A stretch of DNA of 64,000 nt, taken from the NCBI GenBank assembly GCA_963575745.1, contig CAUYUJ010014771.1, positions 475,593 through 539,592 of the forward strand, written 5' to 3'. Positions 25,001 through 35,289 of the stretch are shown here, piece by piece. This DNA is from Prorocentrum cordatum (lineage: Eukaryota > Sar > Dinophyceae > Prorocentrales > Prorocentraceae). Below the pieces are notes generated by a model. That model was not told the origin of the DNA, searched no databases, and saw nothing but the letters and a program-made list of their open reading frames with translations. The number at the start of each line of letters is the position of its first letter. Positions within the stretch are counted from its first letter, which is position 1. Position numbers and translations under genes: made by a program.

Positions 25001-25007
25001 TGCTGAG

Positions 25008-25640
25008 GCAGGCCTGAGGCGCAGGCTGAGGCTGAGGCGAGGCTGAAGGCAGACTGAGGCTGAGGCTGAAGCAGGCTGAGGGTGAGGCTGAGGCAGGCTG
25101 AGGCTGAGGCTGAGGCAGGCTGAGGCTGAGGCAGGCTGAGGCTGAGGCTGAGGCTGATGCAGGCTGAGGCTGAGGCTGAGGAGGCTGAGGCTGAGGCTGA
25201 CTGAGGCTGAGGCTGAGAGGCTGAGGCTGAGGCAGGCTGAGGCTGACGCTGAGGCAGGCTGATGCTGAGGCAGGCTGAGGCTGAGGCTGAGGCAGGCTGA
25301 TGCTGAGGCAGGCTGAGGCTGAGGCCGAGGCTGAAGGCAGACTGAGGCTGAGGGTGAAGCAGGCTTAGGCTGAGGCTGAGGCAGGCTGAGGCTGAGGCTG
25401 AAGCAGGCTGAGGCCGAGGCTGAAGGCAGACTGAGGCTGAGGCTGAAGCAGGCTGAGGGTGAGGCTGAGGCAGGCTGAGGCTGAGGCTGAGGCAGGCTGA
25501 TGCTAAGGCGGGCTGAGGCTGAGGCTGAGGCTGATGCAGGCTGAGGCTGAGGCAGGTTGAGGCTGAGGCCGAGGCTGAAGGCAGATTGAGGCTGAGGCAG
25601 AAGCAGGCTGAGGCTGAGGCAGAGGCAGGCAGGCTGATGC
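25008..25640. repeat. GGCTGA hexanucleotide array
   Basis: About 630 bp of GGCTGA repeats with interspersed GGCA, GATGCA and GGCGA variants. The long minus-strand Pro/Gln/Leu/Ser ORF is repeat translation. The array ends exactly where the helicase-like frame begins. Confidence 0.93.
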
Positions 25641-25988
25641 GGGCGCCGCTCGGGGTTCACCCTGACGCACGCATCCTACCTGACCTCCACGCTGTCGCAG
25701 GGCCAGACGCTGCGCAAGGGCGTCACCATCGACTGCGCGAGAGATGAGGACGCTGGCCGCACGGGCATGCTGGACGAACAGTGGTGGTTGCACCTCTACG
25801 TCATGCTCTCCCGCGCCACGCGCATGCGGAACATGCTGATCCTGCGGCCGCCGCCGCGGGAGTTCCTGGAGCGAGGGCCGCCGGCGTCCCTGCGGAAGGC
25901 GCTCCTGGAGTTCGACAAGAGAGCGGTTTTGTCCAGGGCGGGGTCGAAGCAGCTCGCGGCAGAGCTGGGCTTCGCGCTGCCCGCCTGA
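25641..25988 (+). pseudogene. C-terminal relic of a Pif1-like DNA helicase
   Basis: In frame 3 from 25641, without a start codon, the translation reads GFTLTHASYLTSTLSQGQTL, VTIDCARDEDAGRTG, then LYVMLSRATRMRNMLILRPP and FLERGPPASLRKALLEFDKR, ending at TGA 25986-25988. Superfamily 1B helicases of the Pif1/RecD type end in such a block: a Q-G-x-T-L motif followed by (Y)VALSR. Here it is YVMLSR, followed by an arm that contacts DNA. Everything upstream, including Walker A and B, is missing and replaced by the GGCTGA array, so this is a fragment. It may derive from a Helitron-like element or from a host Pif1 paralogue; I cannot tell which. Confidence 0.6.
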
Positions 25989-26237
25989 GCGCGGCTGCGC
26001 CCCGCTCGAAGTCCGCGGGGTTGTCCCAACGGCTTGGTCTTGCGCCCAAGCGGCTCGCAGGGTTGTCCCGACAGCCTGGCCCGCGGGGTTGTCCCAACGG
26101 CTGCGCGACGTGGCCATTAGAGAACGCGCCTGTGCTGGCCGAGGCGGCGACCGCGCCGAGGAAAACCGACATGCGCGCTCATGCAATGGAAAGGCGAGGA
26201 GGTGGCGGGGCGCGAAGAATAAACAGGAGGGCGAGGC

Positions 26238-26267
26238 TACTACTACAACAACAACTACTACTACTAT

Positions 26268-26345
<78 letters not shown>
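26238..26345. repeat. TAC array, left flank of LINE C
   Basis: About 108 bp of TAC repeats, after a short CAACAA start, in the same orientation as the 34.5-kb array. It abuts the inferred 3' end of LINE C. Confidence 0.93.
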
Positions 26346-26346
<1 letters not shown>

Positions 26347-26459
26347 GGCGGTCTCGTGCACCACATCACCACGGCTCAACCCCCTAGGGAAGAGCGTCCT
26401 TGTGGCTGCCTCATTGCCAGTATGCAGCGCGCACCTCTTCTGGGTGAAAGGGCGGGTCT

Positions 26460-26930
26460 GACATGCTTGCAACGTCAGGCGCTCGCACCGTGGGCAGTTG
26501 GACCAACAGCCCAGAGTGAAGCGCCAGCAACGGCACAGCAGCACACGGGGCGACCCCAGCACCGCCGCACAGGCCGACTAGCGCGAGAAGACGCGAGGCA
26601 AGGCCTGGATGGCAAGCCAAGGGCGGGTCTGACGTGCATGCAGCAGTTGGCGCCTGGCCGAGAGCAACTGGTCCCTACGGCAAAAAGTAAGGCGCAGGCG
26701 GCAGCGTAGCAGCACACGGGGCGACCCCAGTACCGCCACCCAGGCCTACAAGCGCAAGAAGGCGCGAGAGGAGGCCAGGATGGCGGGCCAAAATGGCCAG
26801 GCGCCTGGCGGCGACGCTGCAGCACACGGGGCTGCCCCAGCACCGCCAGCGAGGCCAACGAGCGCAAGTGAGCGCGAGGGGGCCGAGATGGCAAGCCAGT
26901 TGGCGAGCCAAGGTGGCTGGGCGCACAGGT
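26460..26930. repeat. GC-rich minisatellite carrying the CACACGGGGC core
   Basis: Three diverged copies, with cores at 26547, 26718 and 26828, share AGCACACGGGGC, CCCCAG(C/T)ACCGCC and AAGCGCGAG-like stretches. Open frames on both strands are repetitive. It lies between the second LINE C ORF and the left TAC array, so it may belong to the 3' part of the element. Confidence 0.7.
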
Positions 26931-26987
26931 AGTCTTGCGCCGAGCCTAGGCAAAGGCTACAGGTGCCGCCGCGCGAGGGGGGCGCCG

Positions 26988-29839
26988 CTATGGGCCCGCC
27001 GCACTACAGAGAGTGGCAAGTAGACAATTTGGCATGGACTCACGCGGCCTGCCGAGGCCTTGGAATCTGCTGGGCATTATCCCTCGGGCCTGCTGGCCTG
27101 TTCCCTGCGCGATGGCAGCAAGGACCTGCGATGGCAGCGCCCGCGCCTCCCCGCCGAGGTCGCCACTGCCCCCCGCCTGCCCTGAGGGCCCAAAGATCCG
27201 GCGCTCAAGGTCTTCACCAAGGGCCACGTTCAGGGCTGCAGCGCTTGGGGCCTGCTGCGGGAGCACGTCCGTCTGCGGTGGCGGGTGCGTCGGCGGCGGC
27301 GGCGCGTCAGGGGGCGCCGTTGGCGGCGGCGGCGGGGGGCCCATGGTGGCAGCGGCCTCTGGCGGGGCCCCCGCTGGCGGTGGTGGCGGGCCCTGGCTGC
27401 CGCGGGCTCCGCTCGCTGGCGGGGCGCTGGCGTTGCGAACGGGGGTGGCGCGAGGGGCGGCCCCTGTGCCACCCGCGCCGCCCGAGAGGCTGCCCTCCTT
27501 CAGGTTGTGGCGGCGCTCGTAGAGCGCCAATTCCCTGCGCGCCATCTCCAGGCGCTCCCTCTTGGCTTTGTTCCGCGCCTTCTTGCTGTAGCCCGCCCAT
27601 TCAGGGTCGTTCAGTCCCCGGGCGACCTGCGCGCAGAGGTCGGTCCACTCGAACGTGGGCAAGCTCTCCCAGGTGAGCCCCTCCATCAGCACATAGTGGC
27701 CCTCCCACTGTGCCTGGTGTGGGGCATGGCGCTTGAAGACGGTGCCAGCCGCCAGCGGCTCCACCTTGGGCAGGTACCTCAGAAGGTCCACCGCGTTGAG
27801 CACTGAGATCCCCCCTTCTTGAGCTTGTCGTAGCGCAGCAGGGCCTTCAGGTCGCGGATGTCCCCCTCGGGATGCTCCGCGTGCATGTGGTACGCGTGTG
27901 GCGGGTTCGCCTCTTCCTCTATGAATTCGATGCAGACTCCGTAGGAGGTCGAGTAGCGCGCGCCGCAGTGGCAGTACCAGCGCTGGCCCGTCTCTCCCGC
28001 TGCCTCTTGGGCGCATGAGAGCAGCTGTGACCAGCGATCCGAGCGGATCACCGAGCAGCACCCCCTGGGATTATCCCAGGTCTTGTTGGCCGCGCACTTG
28101 TAGTGCATGTTGAGCGTGAAGCCCTTGTCACGGTAGAACTGGTCCGTGTAGTCGCCCATGCGGCGGTAGGCCTCCTGCGCCGCGGCGTTGCCCTGGCACT
28201 CCTCCTTCCAGGCGCGTTTGTGTCCCAGGTGGGCATCTGCGATCACCGAGGCTTCCAAGAGACCCCTCTTCAGCCTTCCCACGTCCACCTCCGCCTCCTC
28301 GCCCAGCGCGTCGAGCCACTTCTGGATTCCGTCCTGCGCGTCAGTGCCCCTCACCACGTCCTCCTTCTTTTCCAGGATGGCCCCCAGGCCGCCCAGCATG
28401 TGGGCGCGCATGGTCTCGAATTTGAGGGCGCCATAGGCCCGCGCCATGCGCTTCAGCGACTTCTTAGATAGGCCGAGCCGCAGCAAGGGCTCGATGTCCG
28501 TTACCTCCTTCACGGCCTGGGCCTCGGTCAGTTGGAGCCCCTGGTCCTTCGCGTCCACGTCGGGCTGAGGGTCGTTCTCCTCGTCACTGGGAGGTTCTCC
28601 CTCGAGGGGCGGGGGTGGCGCGCGGGGCGGCCCTGGCACCACCCCCGCCTCCCTCGCCATCGGGCGGCCCACCTCCCTCGCCACTTCTTCCGTGGCTGGG
28701 GGGGCGCCTGTGCTCTCGGGGTCGATGCCCACCCCCGCGCCTTCCGTTGACCTCCGCAGGGCAAGCAAGCCTTTCTCTGAGAGCGCGAACCCCACCAGGA
28801 CGTCCATGCCCTCCTTGATGTAGTCGAAGCTCGCACGGAACTTCGCCACCCGCTTGGCGGCGTGGTCAATGGAGCTTGGGCCCTTGTTCGCGCGCGCAGC
28901 GCGCGTCACGGCCTCGTGCTCGGAGATGCCCTGCGTCGTTGCCACGCAGTTCGAGCACATGTACAGCTTGTGCTGCCCCTCTTTGCCCCTCCTCAGATCG
29001 GGGTATTTCCCGTTGTGCTCGTTGGCCTCCGCATAGCGGCGCATCTCCGCGCAGCTGAGCTCGCCCACGTACTCCGCCGCCATGATCTTCCAGTCGTCCA
29101 GCGCCGTGCACCTCCGACACCAGCCCAGGCGGTGCGGCGGGGCCCAATATGCGCCCATGCAGTGGACGTAGCCCGCCTCAGCGTAGTCCTCCTCCGTCAT
29201 CATCTCTACGTCTTCGAGCGCGGCTGGTGCGCCGTCACTCGCCTGGGGGGCCTGGCCGTAGACGGCTTTGTTGCTGCGTCGGCGGTGGCGCTTGCCCCCG
29301 TGGCCGCTGAGGGCGCCCGTGGTCGCAGCGCTCGGGGCTTCGCTGGCGGCCCCGTCGTCCACGGCGCGCTCGCCGTCGGCAGTGCTGCGCGCCCCGCGGC
29401 CGCCACGGCCACCCACAGCATGCCCCCTCAGCTGAAGGTTGTGGAGCGCGAGGGTGAGCGCGTCCAGCCCACGCCGCTGCTCTGTGGTGAAGTCGGCGTA
29501 CGTGGCTGCCGCTGCCAGGGCGGCTGACGTCACTGGCACCACCGCCGATGCAGGCGTCGCCGCGGCGCCATCGGAGGCGGCGGCGCTGGGGGCGGCCCCC
29601 GCGCCGCCGCCTCCATCGGCGTCCTCAGCGGGGGTCGTTGATTCCGTGTGCACCGTCGGTGCCGTCCGAAAGGTCGCCGCCTCGGACATCATGTCGTGCT
29701 CCTCGCCTTCGCTCTCCGACAAGCTTACCTGCTGGACAGGGCGCTGAGTCGGCCTTGCTTTGGAGGATGGTGCCTCCCCCGCGGCGCACGTCTTGGCGGG
29801 CCACGGCATCGGCGCGGGCTTCGAGAACTTGGGCGCCAT
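26988..29839 (-). CDS. LINE C downstream ORF (large protein, Cys-rich; one frameshift)
   Basis: An ATG at 29839 (MAPKFSKPAPMPWPAKT) opens a protein of roughly 930 residues, given one frame change at a run of six C (27810-27815). There ALLRYDKLKKGG joins ISVLNAVDLLRYLPKVEP in the next frame. It has an acidic N-terminus (SESEGEEHDMMSE), an Ala-rich stretch, RRRSNK, then clustered cysteines (GYVHCMGAYW, LGWCRRCTALDDW, LYMCSNC) and later WYCHCGARYSTSYGVC. The C-terminal part is basic (KKARNKAKRERLEMARRELA) followed by polyproline. The cysteine groups suggest zinc binding, but I recognise no family. On the minus strand it lies downstream of the RT ORF, unlike the usual ORF1-then-RT order. It could be a second ORF of LINE C, the ORF1 of another element, or a captured gene. 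Five GGGGCGGCCCC-type palindromes lie in or beside it. Confidence 0.6.
27443..27474. repeat. Palindromic core element, copy at 27.46 kb
   Basis: GGGTGGC and GCCACCC are perfect 7-bp arms around GGGGCGGCCCC (27454-27464). Minus-strand product: GGTGAAPRATP. Confidence 0.8.
28608..28649. repeat. Palindromic core element, copy at 28.63 kb
   Basis: GGCGGGGGTGG (28608-28618) and CCACCCCCGCC (28639-28649) are perfect 11-bp arms around GGGGCGGCCCT. The minus-strand reading frame differs from the other copies (PGPPRAPPPP), so the DNA palindrome, not the peptide, is what is conserved. Confidence 0.82.
29573..29614. repeat. Palindromic core element, copy at 29.59 kb
   Basis: GGAGGCGGCGGCGC (29573-29586) and GCGCCGCCGCCTCC (29601-29614) are perfect 14-bp arms around a GGGGGCGGCCCCC core. 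Minus-strand product: GGGGAGAAPSAA, in the downstream ORF. Confidence 0.85.
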
Positions 29840-30489
29840 CACTTGGTCGAGTGGATGGCGCGGGAGGTGCAGCTCGAGAGAATGTGCGAGGCAGGTACTC
29901 ACGAGCCAAACAGCTGACGGGGATGAGAGGGGAAGGGGAGAGGCTGTACACCGAACCAAAATGGGGCGGCCAACTGCCAAGGCGGGACAAAGGTGGCACA
30001 GGAAGACTATGGGCTGAAACCAACGGCTCCAGGTGCGTGGGGCCCGTTCATTATGCTGGCGGAAAACGGCCTGACCCCCGTTCGGGGCCCTGGACGGGCA
30101 GGAGAGGGGGGAGGGGGGCGAGGAAACCACGCCGCGGGCGGGCGACAAAGCGGACGGCGGGCCGCCGACGGCCCCAGGACCCGCGGGGCGGCCCCGATCT
30201 TCAACGCCTCTGGACGCCTCTTTAGCCAGCGGCCTTGGACAGGAGATAAAGAGCATCAAAAGTGTGACATGCCGAGACCACAACATGCACACAGCGGGGA
30301 GGCAACACACCATGGCGTGCAGACCAAACATGACATTGCAAGAGCGCACTGTGCGCGCGACAAGGGAACTGAGCAATACCTTGCACACAGCAGATGTGGT
30401 TATTTTTTACGACTAGTCAGGGCTGCAGGAAAGGGAGTGGGGGGAGGAGGGTCAGTAAACACACGCAAGTGGGGTGGGGCCACAGCTAG
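29840..30489. other. Spacer between the two LINE C ORFs
   Basis: About 650 bp with no convincing coding frame. The minus frame of the downstream ORF is open here, but its composition is not protein-like before the ATG at 29839. One degenerate copy of the GGGGCGGCCCC core is at 30185-30195. Confidence 0.5.
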
Positions 30490-30492
30490 TCA

Positions 30493-30528
30493 AGACTGGG
30501 CGCTCGGGGCGGCCCCTGCATCCAGTCT
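30493..30528. repeat. Palindromic core element, copy at 30.51 kb
   Basis: AGACTGG and CCAGTCT are perfect 7-bp arms around GGGGCGGCCCC (30506-30516). It covers the last codons of the LINE C RT ORF (minus-strand product LDAGAAPSAQS then stop). Confidence 0.8.
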
Positions 30529-31838
30529 CGCTGCGCCCTCCGTCGCCAGGGCGACCTGCTCCGCAATTTGGCCCTGCAGGGCGTTGGCTACTGCCGAGCG
30601 CAGGGCTGCACGAGCCGCGGGCCGTTCGGCCGCAGGCAGTTCCCCTGCGGCACGGCGCGGCCACGTCTCAGCCTCTGCGCTCCAGCGGCCGTTGACATCT
30701 AGAACAAAGGGCACCAGGCCCGAAAATGGGTACCTACGGTGCTTCACTTTCTCTCTGCGCTGCAGGGCTGCCTGGTGTGGCCGCTCCGTCTGGGCCACTG
30801 CCGCCTCGACCACCAAGCTGATGTCGAGGCAAACTCGGCCATGGATGCCTCGATGGTAGACCGCGTCCAGTGTGGCCGCGCCTTGCTCCTCCGCGCACCA
30901 TTCTGGGATGACCTGCCCCAGCAAGGCATGGTGGCCCACCCCGCGCAGCCAGAGCGCCACGGCGTCTCGGATGGCATTGTGGCGGCGCGTCGGGCCGCCT
31001 CCCCTGGGACAGTTGAGCGCGTGAACGCCTCGAACGTCCACCGTGCGGCCGCGCGTCGGGCCGTGCTGCGCCATCGCGCGGGTGGGCGCTGCTGGTCGGT
31101 TCAGGCACGTGCACTCGGACTGCAGCAGCGGCAGGTGCATGCGCCTCTCGGCTGCAATGCAGAACGCGTGGTCGGCGAGGGGCGAGACCCCCTCGAAGTT
31201 ATCCAACCAGGCGCCCGCTGAGCTGCCCGAGGCACTGTGCACCGCCGCCGCTGCCGTCACTGGCAGCGCGGCCGTGAACGTCTTGGTGACGTGGTCCCGC
31301 GCGTGCTGGGTGTACGTCTTCTCGTCCTTTCCCTTCCGCCCCTCCAGAAGGCCCTGCCAGCGGTCGCTCTGAGGGCGACGGCCGCCAGCCAGCCGCCCCT
31401 GCTCCTCGTCTGCTGCTGAGAGGGCGCGGCCAAGGCCTGGCCACCTCCGAAAGAGGCCGATCGTTGTCGACTCTCGGAGCTCCTGAGCCGCCGCGTGAAT
31501 CCCAGCTTCCCGGGATGCCAGGAGGGCGGCTGGGCCGCGCTGCTCAGCGCTGCCACAGCCCAGGCCTCCGTCGCTGACCTTCATGAAGGTCTGCTCTCGG
31601 GGGGCCGCCGTGACCCCGAGCAGGGCGTTGACGAAGGCGACCACTCCGTCGTCCACCCTGCGGCTCCACGCCGCCGTGAGCGGGAGCGCCCGCTGGATGT
31701 GGACGCAGGCGCCCCTCGACCAGATCCGCATCAACTGGAATGCGTCAAAGGCAGAGAGCCCATGCCTGCGTAGCGTCAGAAGCTCCTTGAAGTAGTGGCC
31801 CTGCTTCTGGAGGAAGGCTTCGCCGCAGGGGGGTGGCG

Positions 31839-31870
31839 TGGCGGCGCTCGGGGCGGCCCCGGCGCCGCCA
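31839..31870. repeat. Palindromic core element, copy at 31.85 kb
   Basis: TGGCGGCGC and GCGCCGCCA are perfect 9-bp arms around GGGGCGGCCCC (31850-31860). Minus-strand product: GGAGAAPSAA, just downstream of the C7 frame change. Confidence 0.8.
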
Positions 31871-32970
31871 GCCTGCCCGTGGCCCCCCCTCATCGAGGTC
31901 CTCTGGGACGGCGAAGTCCGTGAGTGGGACGCCCCTCCAGTCGGTGTCCACGCCGTGGTTCGTGTAGGCCAGGGTGGGCCCCACCGCCTTGAGCTTCTGG
32001 ACGCGGTACTGGGCGTGCTCTGCAAACTCGGGCGGCAAGACAGCTTGGGCATCGGGGGGCCATATCTGGGTCTTGGACATCCTGAGCTTCATCCCGTGGG
32101 CTTCGATGCGGGCTCGCCACGCATCCAGGCCGCGGAACACAGCGGCCGCGGTGCCCACGAAGTACACGTCGCCCAGGAAGGCCAAGCAGTCCCCTTCCAT
32201 GTCCACCGCGCGCACGGCCATGCGGCCGATGCTGAGAATATCCGCGGTGCCGACTGCGTAGAAGCCTGGGCTCATCGGGCAGCCCTGGTCGAGGCCACGG
32301 ATCTGGTCGACCAGCTGGGCGGGTTGTGATCCGCCCCCCGCCGCGCGGCGCGTTCGGGCGGGGAGCCAGGCTTCCGCCGACGGGGCCAGCGCAGGCACCT
32401 TGGTGCGCACGGCCTCCTTCACCAGGTCGCGGGGGATGTTGCTGAACGCATCCCCGAGGTCCACCGCCACCACCCACTCGCCTGGGCTCGAGTTGGCCAT
32501 CGTGCATAGGCGCCGATGGAGTGCACCACGCCCGTCCTTGGCGAGGCCGAACTGCTGGTCTCCCACCGCCGTCCGCATGTCCTTGTGGTGGACCTTGGCG
32601 GCACTGCGGCCCACCATGCGGCGGGTGACGTTTCCGCAGCCCAGGACTCGCACATCCCCAGGGGTTGCCTTGGGGATGCCTGTGAGGCGCGCCGCCGTCA
32701 TGGCGGCTAGCGCCTCGGGGGGGAGGTCCCCGATGGCCAGTCGCGCCAACGTGTTGGCCACCGCCTCTGCCCCATCCTCGTCGTACGTGAGCGGGGCCCA
32801 GTGCTCGTAGCGTCCTCCTCCAGGCCCCGCCCCTCCACGGCGGGGGAAACGGCCAAACTGACGTTTGAGGTGGTTGGCCACACGGCGGTGGAGTTCTGCT
32901 GCGCCGTCGAGCTCGTGGGGAGCTGCGGCTGGCGGCATCGCCACGTCGGCCCCCGCCCCTGCGGACCCTA

Positions 32971-33006
32971 TCCCTGGCCCACGCGGGGCGGCCCCAGTGC
33001 CAGGGA
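32971..33006. repeat. Palindromic core element, copy at 32.99 kb
   Basis: TCCCTGGC and GCCAGGGA are perfect 8-bp arms around GGGGCGGCCCC (32985-32995). Minus-strand product: LPGTGAAPRGPG. Confidence 0.8.
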
Positions 33007-33757
33007 GAGGGCCCCACTCGCCTGGGCGAGGCGCCTCGGGCTGCTGGGTGGTGCTGAACTTCCTCACCACCGCCGCTGCGTCCGCCATGTCCCCCTGGGG
33101 CCACGCTGCCGCTGCCGCCCGAGACATCTCCCCCGCTCGTGCGAGCTCGGTGACACGGCGTACACGGGCTGCGACGTGATCCTCGCTGTTTTTCGCGGTA
33201 GCCGTGGTGTGCGTCTGGTCCTCCATGGAAAGCCAGGCGACATCCCACTGGCCGTCCTGGATCCACCGCAGGCGCTCCTGGAGGCGCTCACGCCGTGTCG
33301 TCGGGGTCGGGGTCGCATTTTCGCTGAACAGCAGTCCGTCCAGCGAAAGGAACACCTTCCACGGCCTCGTCAACGTACTCGACGCCTGAGCATCGTTGCC
33401 CTGGCGGGCCCGCTCAATTGCCAAACACAGCCGCACCTTCACGTGGCCGACGGCTGCCGCCATGCTGTCGGGGATCAGGGTTGTGGTGGGCGCCCCTTGG
33501 AGCAGGATGCGGTCCCACCCGATGGCGTCCCACCAGTCCAGGTTGACGAAGCCCACCTCGTGGTACGCGTCCTCGCTCGTCACCTGGTCGCCCAGGTAGT
33601 CGTCGCAGACGCCTGTCTCGAGTCCGCCATCATCGCCTGCTTCCGCAGGAACGTCGAGTGGCGGTTGTAGGATGTCCGCCGTGGTCGGCACCGCTGCCTC
33701 GGGCGCCCCCAGGGGAGTCACCCGTGCGCCTGGGCCGCGCGCCCCTGGCGCGGCGGC

Positions 33758-33795
33758 GGCAGGGGGCCTCGGGGCTGCCCCAGTGCCCCCTTGCC
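33758..33795. repeat. Palindromic core element, copy at 33.77 kb
   Basis: GGCAGGGGGC and GCCCCCTTGCC pair except for one extra T, around GGGGCTGCCCC (33771-33781). It spans the place where the LINE C frame changes. Minus-strand product: GTGAAPRPPA. Confidence 0.75.
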
Positions 33796-34250
33796 GCGCC
33801 ATCTCCCTGGGTGGGAGGGGTGGGGGCCTGGCCTTCGACTGTTTCCAGCAGGGGCAAGATGGGGCCCCCTCGGGCCTCCAGGGCTGCCGCGAGGCGATCC
33901 CTGTCGCCCTCAGGGGGCTGAGTGAAGCCCATCATCGCCGTAGCTGGTGGCAGGGGGCCATCGACGCATGCCATGTGGAACCACTTCCTGCCCGCGTGCG
34001 CCTTGGACCCCGCAGGCGGTGTCACGACGCCTGCCACGCGCCACTCGCCCGCCTCGAAACCTCCCATGCAGCGCGTGCAGTGAGCCTTCTTGCCGCGGGC
34101 CGCTTGGGCGCTGACGCACCAGCGGGTGATGCGTCCACCCGTCATGCGGCGCCGCCTCTGTGCTGGCTGGCCCTCGCTGTCGCACATGTGGACGTCGATG
34201 TTGCCATCCACTGGGATGTCGGCTGCGTTCGCACCTGCCGACGCGGGGGC

Positions 34251-34292
34251 GGCAGCGGAGGCGCACGGGGCGACCCCAGCACCTCCGCTGCC
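34251..34292. repeat. Palindromic core element, copy at 34.27 kb
   Basis: GGCAGCGGAGG (34251-34261) and CCTCCGCTGCC (34282-34292) are perfect 11-bp inverted arms around GGGGCGACCCC (34267-34277). On the minus strand it encodes GGAGVAPCA in the first LINE C segment. Confidence 0.85.
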
Positions 34293-34535
34293 TCCCACAG
34301 CTGCCAGCACTCCGCCTTCGCCTCGAGCCGCAGCGGCGCTACTCCCAGCCACTCGAGCCCCCGCACCTGCGTCCGCAGCGCCGCCAGCGGCCGCCGCCAT
34401 CCCAGGACGTCCCTTCAGGGCGAGGAAGAGTGTTCGTAACAGTGAGGGCGCGAGAAAAGGAAGGGTGACTGCCACCCGGGGTTTGAGGGCAGCAGTAGCC
34501 CCCCCGCCCACAGGCTCCCCAGAGCCTCGGGGGGA

Positions 34536-35286
<751 letters not shown>

Positions 35287-35289
35287 TTT

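Larger units (their letters stand above)
30490..34400 (-). pseudogene. LINE C: R2-type non-LTR retrotransposon (zinc finger, RT, restriction-like endonuclease)
   Basis: The first Met after the polymorphic upstream frame is at 34400 (MAAAAGGAADAG). The N-terminus has a PARP-type-like zinc finger: HCTRCMGGFEAGEWRV … KWFHMACV. After a frame change near the C-rich run at 33785-33790, RT blocks follow: RYEHWAPL, RLTGIPKATPGDVRVLGCG, VVAVDLGDAFSNIP (motif A, about 32440-32480), GLDQGCPMSPGF (motif B, about 32270-32300) and CLAFLGDVYFVG (motif C, about 32165-32200). Motif C has Gly where the first catalytic Asp is expected. A second change at a run of seven C (31883-31889) leads to the C-terminus with HALNCPRGGGPTRRHN and VCLDISLV (about 30810-31030), the CCHC/RHN…D pattern of R2-like restriction-like endonucleases. 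Such elements cut a specific DNA target and prime reverse transcription from the nick. The copy is probably inactive because of the motif C change. Confidence 0.82.

Noticed and set aside
24755-26372. Minus-strand Pro/Gln/Leu ORFs of about 300 codons
   Set aside because: Generated by the GGCTGA hexanucleotide and TAC arrays.
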